Positions 1 to 9,724 of a stretch of DNA of 43,327 bases are shown in pieces. Position 1 is the first letter of the stretch. Each line of letters starts with the position of its first letter. The notes beneath the pieces are model-generated. The model made no database searches. It saw only the letters and a program-made list of their open reading frames with translations, and was not told the DNA's origin. This DNA is from JBJXFK01 sp046155505 (GTDB lineage: Bacteria > Planctomycetota > Phycisphaerae > UBA1845 > Fen-1342), in NCBI GenBank assembly GCA_046155505.1, contig JBJXFK010000333.1, positions 1 to 43,327 of the forward strand. The letters are read 5' to 3'. Both the position numbers and the translations under genes were made by a program.

Positions 1-522
1 GCTCGTCTGCCGCACGAGAAACGCCAGCAGCAGCACCGCCATCGCCGGCCAACGTGCCCCGCGCGCATGCAGCACGACAGTACCGGCGAGCAACGTGAGC
101 GCGAGGATGTCGGTATAGACCAGCGAGCAATATGGCAGCACGAGCGGATTGGCGATCACGAGCAGCGCGATCCAGCCCCAGCAGGCGCGCCCGTTGCGCG
201 CTGCGACGATCGCCGATAGCGCGACGAGCACAAGCGCCGCAGCGACACTGAACAGCCGCACCGCCGGTAATGAAGCACCCGGTAGGAATGTCGCGCCAGC
301 CGCCAGCAGATGAAACACCGGCAGCACCGAGATCGGCGAATCCTGCGGCCAGCGGCCCTGCGTCAGGAGCTGTACATAGACATGGTGGTCTTTTTCATCC
401 GCAATCACGCCCTTGCCGGCAACGGTGAGCGTCAGCCACCACGCAACCGGCAGCGAAAACGCGATCAGCAGAGCGATCACATTTCCGGCGCGTACATAAG
501 TAGTGGATGAGTCGCGTGACAT
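1..522 (-). CDS. ALG10/DIE2-like GT-C membrane glycosyltransferase, 3' part missing
   Basis: The gene begins at an ATG at 522 and stays open to the window edge, giving the first 174 residues. A hydrophobic segment at residues 14-35 is followed by an acidic D42-E43 with H46/H47, where GT-C enzymes carry their luminal catalytic acids. More membrane segments follow at about 89-107, 115-133 and 137-153. The motif YTD (136-138) inside a hydrophobic stretch and FLVRQTS at 168-174 resemble the YYTD and FRQTN signatures of eukaryotic ALG10 alpha-1,2-glucosyltransferases, which use a polyprenyl-phosphate sugar donor. By family analogy it would add a sugar to a lipid-linked or surface glycan from the outer face of the membrane. 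It lies 118 bp downstream of the carbamoyltransferase on the same strand. It could instead be another GT39/GT83-like transferase; the C-terminal half is needed to decide. Confidence 0.6.
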   Translation of the reverse strand, partial: MSRDSSTTYVRAGNVIALLIAFSLPVAWWLTLTVAGKGVIADEKDHHVYVQLLTQGRWPQDSPISVLPVFHLLAAGATFLPGASLPAVRLFSVAAALVLVALSAIVAARNGRACWGWIALLVIANPLVLPYCSLVYTDILALTLLAGTVVLHARGARWPAMAVLLLAFLVRQTS

Positions 523-610
523 GTGTCGCCATGATAAGCGGACGCATGTTGCGGCAAGCAACGCGGCGAAATCGTGCGGCTTGGGGCACGATCCGACAAT
601 CGACGCAAAC

Positions 611-627
611 GGTGGGCGATGCCCACC
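611..627. repeat. Palindrome GGTGGGC-N3-GCCCACC, copy 1
   Basis: Two perfect 7-base arms flank a GAT loop, followed by CCTACG. It lies just past the stop of the carbamoyltransferase (minus strand) and could end that transcript, although no T-run follows. The same element, in the opposite orientation and with its flanking TAG, occurs at 17013-17032, so it is a dispersed repeat and not only a local terminator. Confidence 0.7.
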
Positions 628-640
628 CTACGTCTGAACC

Positions 641-2389
641 CTACAACCGCTTCACACCCTTCGCCTGCGGCGGGCTCGGATTGTCAAACTCGGCAATAAA
701 CGAGCCGATCGCCAGATACCGGAACCGCGCCGCACGGCACGCGCGGATCGCGTCCGTCGGCGAGCAGATGATCGGCTCTTCGTGCATATTGAACGACGTG
801 TTGATGATCGCGAGCTGCCCGGTCATCTCCTGATAGATGGTCAGCAGCCGATAGGTGCTCGGATCGAGATCGGGGCGAACGGTTTGCGGGCGGGCCGTGC
901 CGTCGATATGCACAACCGCCGGACATTCTTTTGTCATGCGTTCGGTGCAGTTGAACGTCATGGTCATGAAATTCGACGCATGCTCGGCTCCTTCATACTT
1001 CAAATAGCACAGGTGCATGTCCTCTTCGCGCGACACCGGCGCGAACGGCATGAACTCGGTGCGGGCCAGCCGCTCATTCAGCCAGATATTTACCGTCGGG
1101 TCGGTCGCCTGATACATGATCGTGCGATGGCACAGCGCCCGCGGGCCAAACTCCATCGCCCCCTGGAATCGGGCGATCAATTCGCCGTCGGCCAGCAACT
1201 CAGCCATCGTCCGTTCCAGATCGGCCGGCTTCTTGTACGGCACCTTCTCGGCGTCCAGCGTCCGGGCGACTTCCTCGTCGCTGTAGTCGGGGCCAAAGTA
1301 GATGTTGTGAATCTTTTCGGGCTTGTAGCGATAGCTGCTGCCCTGCGTCTTGGCGACGTGCCGTTCCCATGCCCAGCGCGCCGCGCCCCAGCCCAGCCCG
1401 CCGTCCGCCATGTGCGGGAAAACGAACGTCTTCTTGACTTCGGGAATCTCGTGAATGGTCTGATTCATGCGCACATTGGCCGCCACGCCGCCCGCCATGC
1501 AGACGTTGGTCAGGCCGGTCTTTTTCACCCAACTCTGCACGTATTTCGACATCACATCTTCAAGCTGATGCTGATACGCCCACGCGAGCAATTCCGGCCC
1601 CTTGCGCTTCAGCAGCTTTTTCAGCCACGGGTAACTGCCATAGTTGCAGGGTGCCTCGAACGATTCGCCGATGTTGTAGAGACCCTTTTTGGCAAACGCG
1701 ACGCACTCGTCGTCATGCTTGCCATGCGCCGCGAGGCCGGTGATTTTGCCCTCGTGCCGAAACGGGCGATAGCCGGCGGCCTTGGTCAGAGCCGCGTAAA
1801 ACACACCCGCCGAGTGCGGCAGCAGGACTTCGTGAATGAGTTCAAACTTGCCGTGGTCGCAGCGATAAAGCGTCGCTGTCTTGCCATCGCCCCAGCCGTC
1901 GACCGTGAACGCGAGCGCCGTGTCGAACCCGCTCGAATAAAATGCGCACGCCGCGTGCATCAGGTGATGATCGGGCCGCTCGATCTTCTCGCGCGGGACG
2001 CCGCGATCACGGGCCCAGTCGAGCAATTCCTGATTGAACTTCCGGCTGAGTTCAAGCCGCTTCTTGAAGTTGCGGAATTTCCACACGCCCCAGTTGGCGA
2101 TGCGCCAACTAAACGGAACCGGGAAGCCGAACCACTTCACTTTGTCGAGCGCGGCCTGGTCTTTCGAATATTCCTTATGCACATCCTGGCGAACGCACAG
2201 AATCTCGTCGAGGTCATTGGTCGTCACGCCGGCGGTCTTGAGCAGCCACTCGATCGCCATCCGCGGCACGCCGGGCTGCTGCTTTTGGCGCGTGAAGCGC
2301 TCTTCATTGGCCGCACCGACGAGCTTTCCGTCGCGAAAAAGGGCGGCACCGCTGTCGTTGTCGAGTTCACTGATTCCCAGAATGAGCAT
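641..2389 (-). CDS. NodU/TobZ-family carbamoyltransferase
   Basis: A 582-residue protein of the carbamoyltransferase family, which moves a carbamoyl group from carbamoyl phosphate via carbamoyl-adenylate to a hydroxyl or amine on sugars, Nod factors or antibiotics. The N-terminal ASKHA-fold half shows ISELDNDSGAAL near the start, the metal-binding HH..H at 141-145, DGWGDG at 164-169, GGVAANVRMN at 300-309 and ADGGLGWGAA at 328-337. The C-terminal half has MEFGPRAL at 412-419 and an INTSFN..EEPI segment near the end. After FGPRAL the residues are CHRT where family members usually have GNRS. The ATG at 2389 has GGAG six bases upstream. The neighbouring ALG10-like transferase suggests a glycan substrate, but the acceptor cannot be read from sequence. 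Length is normal for the family. Confidence 0.9.
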   Translation of the reverse strand: MLILGISELDNDSGAALFRDGKLVGAANEERFTRQKQQPGVPRMAIEWLLKTAGVTTNDLDEILCVRQDVHKEYSKDQAALDKVKWFGFPVPFSWRIANWGVWKFRNFKKRLELSRKFNQELLDWARDRGVPREKIERPDHHLMHAACAFYSSGFDTALAFTVDGWGDGKTATLYRCDHGKFELIHEVLLPHSAGVFYAALTKAAGYRPFRHEGKITGLAAHGKHDDECVAFAKKGLYNIGESFEAPCNYGSYPWLKKLLKRKGPELLAWAYQHQLEDVMSKYVQSWVKKTGLTNVCMAGGVAANVRMNQTIHEIPEVKKTFVFPHMADGGLGWGAARWAWERHVAKTQGSSYRYKPEKIHNIYFGPDYSDEEVARTLDAEKVPYKKPADLERTMAELLADGELIARFQGAMEFGPRALCHRTIMYQATDPTVNIWLNERLARTEFMPFAPVSREEDMHLCYLKYEGAEHASNFMTMTFNCTERMTKECPAVVHIDGTARPQTVRPDLDPSTYRLLTIYQEMTGQLAIINTSFNMHEEPIICSPTDAIRACRAARFRYLAIGSFIAEFDNPSPPQAKGVKRL

Positions 2390-2552
2390 TCGAAACTCCG
2401 TGATCGCTTCTCAATCAGATCGGGAAACGGGCCGCGTTCACAACAGGTCGGCAGCCTCTCCGAACTCGCGCTCGGCGACCGCCCTGACCCCCACCAGAGC
2501 CGATAACCTGCCGCGATCCGTCGGCGAGACTTCAGCATCAAGCTTGCGGTAT

Positions 2553-2582
2553 TCCTATCGATAGGACGGGGGCAGTATAGCA
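2553..2582 (-). promoter_or_regulatory. Extended -10 promoter with a 14-bp palindromic operator, for the carbamoyltransferase
   Basis: Read on the minus strand, TGCTATACT (2582-2574) is an extended -10 element. Transcription would start near 2567. There the sequence TCCTATCGATAGGA (2566-2553) is a perfect 14-bp palindrome, a natural place for a dimeric repressor. No good -35 is visible, which is usual for extended -10 promoters. The leader to the ATG at 2389 would be about 178 nt, and nothing structured was recognised in it. Confidence 0.4.
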
Positions 2583-3108
2583 GAGCGAACGTGAAGATTT
2601 GAGACCGATTGCGCCCGGATTTCGGCCCGCGCACGCATCGCACACGCAAACCGTGCGCGGACGGACCAATCGCCCTCTCTGGATCGCGTCAATCGTGCGC
2701 AACACATTGGTGCTGCGCGAATTGCGACCGCACTTGCGAGTCGTTTGGCTGCTCCGGCGCGTATCGCGTCCCAGATGCATGTTCGCCGCTTGCCGCATGC
2801 CAATCTCTACATCTCTTTATTTGACAGGACTTTATCTGCGTAGCCGTCGTCGCGCGCCGATTCACGCACAACCCTTGACACGCGCCCGTTGCAAAATAGG
2901 ATTACGCAACTCAGGCGGTCCGACGGCGACGTCCGTCGGCACCCGCGACTGAGAATCGCCGAGCGCTGGCGTGCGCGAGGCGATCGGCGCAATCCGCGAG
3001 GCGGCGCGAAACTCGAAGTTCGTTCAATGGCATGAGCCGAAACATCGCCGACGCGGGGCCTGGCCCATTGGCAGTTTCATCAAGCATCGTCGGGAGGGTT
3101 ATCGACCC
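2583..3108. other. Gene-free intergenic stretch between divergent units
   Basis: No open frame here has family similarity or a convincing ribosome site. A frame entering the ATPase gene from 2971 adds 46 residues that do not belong to the ABC fold. The stretch holds the candidate promoter at 2875-2902 and is otherwise unremarkable. Confidence 0.5.
2875..2902 (+). promoter_or_regulatory. Sigma-70-like promoter for the ABC operon
   Basis: TTGACA (2875-2880), a 16-base spacer and TAGGAT (2897-2902, 4 of 6 matches to consensus) form a plausible promoter. The start near 2909 would give a leader of about 200 nt before the GTG at 3109. A second TTGACA at 2821 has no matching -10. Confidence 0.4.
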
Positions 3109-4041
<933 letters not shown>

Positions 4042-4090
4042 GCCGGCGCGAACGGATTTGATTCACGATCTCACTGGAGTTGATCAAGAT

Positions 4091-4810
4091 ATGCGATCCA
4101 CAATCACCATCATGAACCGCGAGTTGCTCTCGCTGTTCTGCTCGCCCGTGGCGTACATCGTCATGGCCGGGTTTCTGCTGCTGACCGGCGTGCTGGTGCT
4201 GGTCACCGGCAGCTTCGCCCCCGGCCAGCCGGCGACACTGCGAAACTTCTTCCAGTTCACGCCGTATGTGCTCTCGATCGTCCTGCCTGCAATCAGCATG
4301 CGTCTGATCAGCGAGGAATATCGCAGCGGCACGATCGAATCGCTGATGACCGCGCCGATCACCGATCTTCAAATGGTGCTCGGCAAATACCTCGCCGCCG
4401 TGTGCTTCTACGCGATCATCGTCGCGTTCACGGTCGGCTATCTGGTCCTGATGGCCATGTTCGGCAGCCCGGATGTCGGCGCGTCGCTGGCGTCTTATCT
4501 CGGCCTTCTGCTGGTCGGGGCGATGTTCCTCGCCTTCGGCCTTCTCACCAGCAGCTTGACGCGAAACCAGATCGTCGCGTGGATCGTCGCCACCGTGCCG
4601 CTCATGCTCATGGTCTGGTTCGCGAACTTCATCGTGCAGAAACTCGACGGCTCGTCCCGCGAACTGTTCCAACGCATCAACATTGAACGGCATCTCGACC
4701 AGTTCAATCGCGGCCTCATCACGCTCGAGAGCGTCGTGTTTTTCCTCGGCGCGTCGGCCCTGTTTGTCTTCTTCAGCATCAAAGTCGTGGAGTCCAAGCG
4801 ATGGCGGTAA
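4091..4810 (+). CDS. ABC-2 family permease, GldF-like
   Basis: A 239-residue integral membrane protein with about six hydrophobic segments, the membrane partner of the preceding ATPase. The ATG at 4091 follows GGAG at 4076-4079, and the sequence begins with a short cytoplasmic stretch (ITIMNRELLSLFCSPVAYI) typical of GldF/NosY-type permeases. ISEEYRSGTIESLMTAP near residues 75-91 is the conserved cytoplasmic loop of this family (E-x-x-x-GT-hydrophobic). It ends inside the first codons of the next gene, with a 10-bp overlap, so translation is probably coupled. It begins 49 bp after the ATPase. Confidence 0.9.
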   Translation: MRSTITIMNRELLSLFCSPVAYIVMAGFLLLTGVLVLVTGSFAPGQPATLRNFFQFTPYVLSIVLPAISMRLISEEYRSGTIESLMTAPITDLQMVLGKYLAAVCFYAIIVAFTVGYLVLMAMFGSPDVGASLASYLGLLLVGAMFLAFGLLTSSLTRNQIVAWIVATVPLMLMVWFANFIVQKLDGSSRELFQRINIERHLDQFNRGLITLESVVFFLGASALFVFFSIKVVESKRWR

Positions 4811-6999
4811 GCAACACCCAAGGCTCGGCAATGTCGCAGGCGTCGCGTCGCACGCTCTATTCCGCCGTGTTCATTCTCAACTGCGCGCTCTTCCTGGTCG
4901 TGCTGGTCTTCGCCGTCTGGGGCGCGGGCCGGCTCGGCTGGAAAAAGGACGTCAGCTCGGCGGGAACGAACAGCCTCAGCCAGCGCACCGTGCAACTGGT
5001 TCGCGACCTGGGCGAAAACGTGACCGTCACGGGTCTCTATTCGACCGCGCTCAAGGAAGTGCGCCCGCACGCCGAGAAGCACCGCAACAAAGTTGCCGAT
5101 TTGCTCGACCTCTATGAAACCGCCGGTCGCGGCAAGGTCAGCACCAAGATGATCGACCCGCAGTCGCAGCCGCAGGAAGTCGAAGCCCTGCTCACGCGAC
5201 TCGCCGAGAAACCCGCGTACAAAGATGAAGCCAAGCCGCACGCCGACCTGCTCGCGGCATTTCCGCAGACATCGCAGAAAATCAGCGGCCTGCTCAAACC
5301 CGAGTTGACGCAGCTCGACGAGATCATCAAGAACAACGAAGCGCTCGACCGCGTGACGATCGTCCAGAACGTCCGCCGCGCGTTCGGCGAATCACTGAAG
5401 GCGCTCGATGCGGTCTCCGAAGATCTCGCGACACTGAAAGCCGGCCCGATCCCGCGCTATCAAACCGCGGTCGACGCGGTGAAGCAGCAGATCGAGCAAA
5501 TGCGAAAAATCCTGCAGGAGTCGGGCGACTGGCTGAGCGCCAATGGCCCATCGATGCCGGGTGTAACCGCCGACGCACGCACGTTCTTCGCCGGCGCACG
5601 CGATCGCTACACGCCGCTGATCACCGAACTCGATGACCAACTCAAGAGGCTCAGCGAGCTCAAGCCGGTCAAGCTTGACGAGGTCTACAACGAACTCAAA
5701 AGCGGCGAAAACCTGTTGGTCGAGACTGAAAAAGAGGCGATCGCTGTCAGCGGCAATGACGTCTGGATTCAGCCGCGTGATGGCCGGCCACCCGCGCCCG
5801 ATGGCGATCAACTCGCATTCAGCGGCGAGGCAGCGGTCAGCTCCGCCGTGCTCAAACTGACGCAAAAAGAAAAAACCGCGGTGGTGTTCGTCCGCTGGGG
5901 CGGCGAAGCGCTGCTCACGCCCGATTTCAGCAAATTCAACCCGATGCAACAGCAAATGCCCCAGGCACGCTGCGGCAAGCTGAACGAGTTGATGACCCGC
6001 GAAAACTTCGTCACGCAGGATTGGGACGTGCAGACCTCGCCCACGCCGCCTGCGATCGAAGGGGCCAAGCGAACGATTTACGTCGTCTATCCGCCCGAGC
6101 AGACGCCGCCCAGCCAGCAGAACCCGCGTCCGCAGGGCATGTCGCCCGAACAGCGCAAAGCCGTGCTCGACGCCGTCGCGCAAAGCGGCATGGCGATCTT
6201 CATGGTCGGTTGGAATCAGCCGCAAGGGCCAATGGCCATGATGTCAGCCGGTTACGAGTACGCCGACTGGCTGAGCGCAACGTGGGGCATTCAGCCGCGC
6301 ACCGAATATCTGGCGATGCACTTTCAACCCAACCCGCAGCAGCCGAATCTCTGGATGCCGGCCCAGCGCGGGCAGCAGGCGATGGTACTCAACTTCCCCG
6401 AACCGCTGCGTTACAGCGAGCACGAAATCGTGCGGCCGCTGCAATCGCTGCCGGGCGGCATTCTCGCCGCCGCGCCGCTGATGCTCACGGCAGCCGAATC
6501 GCGACCGGCGGGCGTCACGGTCGAGCCGCTGCTCGAAATCCCCGCTTCGGAAAACGTCTGGGCGTTCAGCAACATCCAGCGCGTCAGCGAGGACTTCGGC
6601 AAAAAGCAGGGCACGCAGCGCTATGAAGACGACATGCCTTCGCCACTCGTGCTCGCCGCCGCCGCGTCCAGTGGCGATGCGCGACTGGTCGTCTTCGGCA
6701 GCGAGGATTTCGTCAACGACAACATGATCGACGCGGCGGGTCTCGCTCTCGTTGGCGGGTCGCTCACGATGGCGCGAATCTATCCGGCCAATGGCGACCT
6801 GTTCATCAATGCGCTGCACTGGCTCACTAAGGATTCAAACCGCATCGCCGTGGGACCGTCGCAGGGCGACGTGCCGCGGCTCGACAAACTCAAAAACGAC
6901 GGCACGCTGGTGTTCAGTCAAATTTTTCTGGTCGGCATTCTGCCACTGATCTCGGTGGCGGTGACCGGCCTTGTCACGCTTCTGATTCGCGCGAGGTAG
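4801..6999 (+). CDS. GldG-like ABC auxiliary protein
   Basis: A 732-residue membrane-anchored protein. One transmembrane helix lies near residues 20-42 and a second at about 707-728, so the bulk is extracytoplasmic. After the first helix, NSLSQRTVQLVRDLGENVTVTGLYS is the typical opening of the GldG/ABC_transp_aux family. A helical, probably coiled-coil region (about 85-310) separates it from the second half, which contains the conserved segment on a non-standard Rossmann-like fold (VVYPPEQTPPS, VLDAVAQSGMAIFMVGWNQ). The start at 4801 has GGAG eight bases upstream and overlaps the permease stop; ATG 4831 with AAGG upstream is an alternative. The protein is longer than typical GldG, mainly because of the helical insert. 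It presumably forms part of the exporter complex. Confidence 0.85.
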   Translation: MAVSNTQGSAMSQASRRTLYSAVFILNCALFLVVLVFAVWGAGRLGWKKDVSSAGTNSLSQRTVQLVRDLGENVTVTGLYSTALKEVRPHAEKHRNKVADLLDLYETAGRGKVSTKMIDPQSQPQEVEALLTRLAEKPAYKDEAKPHADLLAAFPQTSQKISGLLKPELTQLDEIIKNNEALDRVTIVQNVRRAFGESLKALDAVSEDLATLKAGPIPRYQTAVDAVKQQIEQMRKILQESGDWLSANGPSMPGVTADARTFFAGARDRYTPLITELDDQLKRLSELKPVKLDEVYNELKSGENLLVETEKEAIAVSGNDVWIQPRDGRPPAPDGDQLAFSGEAAVSSAVLKLTQKEKTAVVFVRWGGEALLTPDFSKFNPMQQQMPQARCGKLNELMTRENFVTQDWDVQTSPTPPAIEGAKRTIYVVYPPEQTPPSQQNPRPQGMSPEQRKAVLDAVAQSGMAIFMVGWNQPQGPMAMMSAGYEYADWLSATWGIQPRTEYLAMHFQPNPQQPNLWMPAQRGQQAMVLNFPEPLRYSEHEIVRPLQSLPGGILAAAPLMLTAAESRPAGVTVEPLLEIPASENVWAFSNIQRVSEDFGKKQGTQRYEDDMPSPLVLAAAASSGDARLVVFGSEDFVNDNMIDAAGLALVGGSLTMARIYPANGDLFINALHWLTKDSNRIAVGPSQGDVPRLDKLKNDGTLVFSQIFLVGILPLISVAVTGLVTLLIRAR

Positions 7000-7006
7000 A
7001 TGACGT

Positions 7007-9427
7007 ATGAATTTGCGAACGACACTCGTTTTGTTCATTCTCGCCTGCGTCGGCGGCGGTCTGTTCTTTCTCTATGGCGGCAAGCCCGCCACCGAGACCG
7101 CCGCGCCCGAGCCTGAAAAACCCAAGCAGGCAACCAAGTACGTCTTCGACCCACGACCCGAAACGAGCGAAGTCACGCGCGTCGTGGTCGAGGTCACCGG
7201 CAAATCCAAATTCGTCTTCGAGCGCAGCGGCAACAAAGACGCGAGCGGCCAGATGGAGCCGTGGCAATTCGCCGAGCCGATCACCGGCCCGGTCGAAGGC
7301 TACATGATCGAAGGCGTCGCCGGCGTGCTCGGCGGTTTGCAATCAACGCGCAGCATCACCCCCGGAACACCCGGCGCGATCACCGCCGCCGATGCCGGCC
7401 TCCAGCCTCCGCAGGCAAGCATCACCATTGCGACCAAAGCCGGCAAAGAGTTCAAACTCGAAATCGGCAAGCGACCGGCGATCAGCAACGAGACCTACGT
7501 CCGCGTCGCCGGCACGCAGGAAATTCTGCTCACCACGCGCGACTTCGAACCCGATCTGAAGCGCCAGCCGAAAGACCTGCGCGGCAAGACGCCGATCAAA
7601 TTCCGGCCCAATAACGCGGTCGCCGTGCAAGCCGAGTATGAAGGTCGCAAGTTTGAATTTTCGAAGCAGACCGGCGACGAGTGGCTGATTTTCGAGCCGG
7701 TAAAGTCGCACGCCGAAAAGGACGCGGTTCGCGCGCTCACGAGCGCGCTCTCGGGCTTGCGCTTGCAGGAGTACATCGAAGACGCGCCGACATCGCTGGC
7801 GCAGTTCGGCCTCGACCGGCCATACCTGACGATCGCCGTCACCACCGAGGAAAAAAAGCCCTCGACGCAACCCGCGTCGGCCCCAACCACCGACTCGGCC
7901 CCCGCCGAGCCGCAGATGGAGACGATTCGCAAGACGCACACGCTGCTGGTCGGCGGCTTCGCCAACATCGATCAATCGCGCCGCTTTGTAAAACTGCCCG
8001 ACTCGCCGTGGGTCGCGTCGGTCGAAAAGAGCGCGGTCGAATCGCTGACGCCCGATCTCACCAAGTTGCGCGACAAGCGCGTGACGCGCGTCAAGGAAGC
8101 CGACGCGACACAGCTTGAAATCGCCGTCGGCGGCAATGCGGCCGCGCTGAAGCGCGTCGACGGGCAGTGGCAAGGCGACGGCGATCTGGCCGACCTCGAC
8201 CGCGACGCCCTCAAACAACTGCTTCAGGCGTTCGAAGACTTGCGCGCGATCGAATTCATCGACTCCAACACCAGCGACCAGCGCTACGGCTTTGCGACGC
8301 CGCGCGCGACGCTGAGGCTCTCGACCAGCAACGCGATCGAGCCGGTGATGCTGTTGATCGGCGCGAATACGCCCAGCGGTCGCAATGCATATGTACAGGT
8401 CGCGGGCCAGACGTCGGTCGCCGTCATCACCAGCGAACAGGCCGATCGGCTGGCAATTCCGCCGATGGGTCTGCGTTCGCGGGCGATATTTTCGCATCGG
8501 GCCGAGGACATCCGCTCGATCGAGATCGATCGCGAAGATCGCAAGATGAAGCTCACCTGGGGCAACGTGCTCTGGACGATCAACGAGCCGGCGGGTGCGG
8601 TGGTCGATGCCGCAGGCATTCGCGAAATCACGCAAAATCTCGCGCTCATGCGAGCGCGACAGGTGGTCGCGCGCGACGCCGACGCGGCGTATGGCCTCGA
8701 CCTGCCGATCGCGCGGATTCGCTTCGAGGTTGAGCAGATGCCGCCGCAGCCGACAACCGACTCGGCCCCCGCCGCTCCGCCCGCGCCCGAGCGCAAGAGC
8801 TATTCGATCGCGCTGTCGCGCAAAGACAGCAAGTCATATTGCCGCCGTGATGATTTGCCATATGTGTTCGAGATCGACCAGACCGTGCTCGAAGCGCTGC
8901 TGGGCGAGCTGATCGACCGCAATCTGCATCCGATGGCGGCCAGCGATATCGACAGCATCAAGATCGAGTCGAACAACGGCGGCATCGACTTCGCGCGCGA
9001 CGGCAAGAACTGGACCAACGTGCCCGATTCAACCGTCAAGCTCTCGACCAAGAAGGTCGATGATCTGGCCAACGAATTCGCAAATCTGCGCGTCGAACGA
9101 TTCATCAAATTCGCCGACGCGGCGATTCCGGAGCCATCGGTCAACTCGATTCGCATCTCGCTGAAGTTCAAGGATGGCGGCGTCATGTCGCTGATTCTCG
9201 ATCAATTGCAGCAGGGCCAGCCGCCGCGCAAGGCGACTTGGGTCGAACAAAAACGTTCGTTCCTGCTCCGCCCCGGCGATGCGGAAAAATTCATCCGCGG
9301 ACTCGATGCGTTCATCAAAATGCCCGACGAAGACAAGCCGGCCGCGCCCGCTGCACCAGGGATGCCGGGCGGCGCACCGACCGGCCCGCGTCCGGCCGCG
9401 CCGGGTCCGCGTCCGCCGACGCCCTGA
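7007..9427 (+). CDS. DUF4340 domain protein of the ABC module
   Basis: An 806-residue protein starting six bases after the GldG-like gene, hence the same transcript. An N-terminal hydrophobic segment (residues 6-24) is an uncleaved anchor or signal. The rest is extracytoplasmic and built of repeated DUF4340-like beta-rich units. Recurrent segments such as FGLDRPYLTIAVTTEE, YGFATPRATLRLS and YGLDLPIARIRFEVEQ mark at least three copies of the same unit. Two linkers are rich in Pro, Ala and Thr (around 285-300 and 585-600), and the C-terminus is a Pro/Gly/Ala tail. DUF4340 proteins follow GldG genes in many bacteria; the biochemical role is unknown. It is longer than single-domain members because the unit is repeated. 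Confidence 0.85.
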   Translation: MNLRTTLVLFILACVGGGLFFLYGGKPATETAAPEPEKPKQATKYVFDPRPETSEVTRVVVEVTGKSKFVFERSGNKDASGQMEPWQFAEPITGPVEGYMIEGVAGVLGGLQSTRSITPGTPGAITAADAGLQPPQASITIATKAGKEFKLEIGKRPAISNETYVRVAGTQEILLTTRDFEPDLKRQPKDLRGKTPIKFRPNNAVAVQAEYEGRKFEFSKQTGDEWLIFEPVKSHAEKDAVRALTSALSGLRLQEYIEDAPTSLAQFGLDRPYLTIAVTTEEKKPSTQPASAPTTDSAPAEPQMETIRKTHTLLVGGFANIDQSRRFVKLPDSPWVASVEKSAVESLTPDLTKLRDKRVTRVKEADATQLEIAVGGNAAALKRVDGQWQGDGDLADLDRDALKQLLQAFEDLRAIEFIDSNTSDQRYGFATPRATLRLSTSNAIEPVMLLIGANTPSGRNAYVQVAGQTSVAVITSEQADRLAIPPMGLRSRAIFSHRAEDIRSIEIDREDRKMKLTWGNVLWTINEPAGAVVDAAGIREITQNLALMRARQVVARDADAAYGLDLPIARIRFEVEQMPPQPTTDSAPAAPPAPERKSYSIALSRKDSKSYCRRDDLPYVFEIDQTVLEALLGELIDRNLHPMAASDIDSIKIESNNGGIDFARDGKNWTNVPDSTVKLSTKKVDDLANEFANLRVERFIKFADAAIPEPSVNSIRISLKFKDGGVMSLILDQLQQGQPPRKATWVEQKRSFLLRPGDAEKFIRGLDAFIKMPDEDKPAAPAAPGMPGGAPTGPRPAAPGPRPPTP

Positions 9428-9464
9428 TGCGGCACAAAAACGGTCCGCGCGCAGAGTAAGCCGC

Positions 9465-9551
9465 GCGCTGGGGGACCGGTCTCCGACCGGTCTTTCTTTT
9501 CTTCGAAACGCGTTCCAAAGAGAGACCGGTCGGAGACCGGTCCTCCAGCGC
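9465..9551. repeat. Large hairpin, 29-base arms matching 28/29
   Basis: Arms at 9465-9493 and 9523-9551 are complementary at 28 of 29 positions around a 29-base loop. Each arm itself contains two ACCGGT palindromes, in the pattern GACCGGTCTCCGACCGGTC, so several alternative folds exist. It lies 37 bases past the stop of the DUF4340 gene and could act as its terminator. The nested palindromes and the lack of a T-run make a dispersed repeat (REP-like) more likely. Confidence 0.75.
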
Positions 9552-9724
9552 ACAGTCATTCAGATCGTCGCGCGCGGTTACATAACGCGCGCTTGACGGC
9601 ACTCGACACACCGCCGGTCACCCGATCGGGTATCGTTCCATCGGTTCGATTTTGACCGGCGACAACGCGCCGCCGCGTCTATTTTCGGGGCAACTTCGCT
9701 CATTCACCTTCGCAGGGGTCGCGC

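Noticed and set aside
782..2506. Long open frame on the plus strand opposite the carbamoyltransferase
   Set aside because: GC-rich coding sequence commonly leaves long antisense frames open; the translation is Arg/His/Ala-rich with no family match. The same applies to long antisense frames at 7343-8635, 27427-29028, 33932-35116 and 41615-43141.
9620..9631. ACCCGATCGGGT palindrome ahead of the beta-propeller gene as an operator
   Set aside because: No promoter elements at a sensible distance; 12-bp palindromes arise easily in such GC-rich DNA.
9640..9660. GGTTCGATT resembling a tRNA T-arm
   Set aside because: No acceptor stem, D-arm or anticodon arm can be drawn around it.
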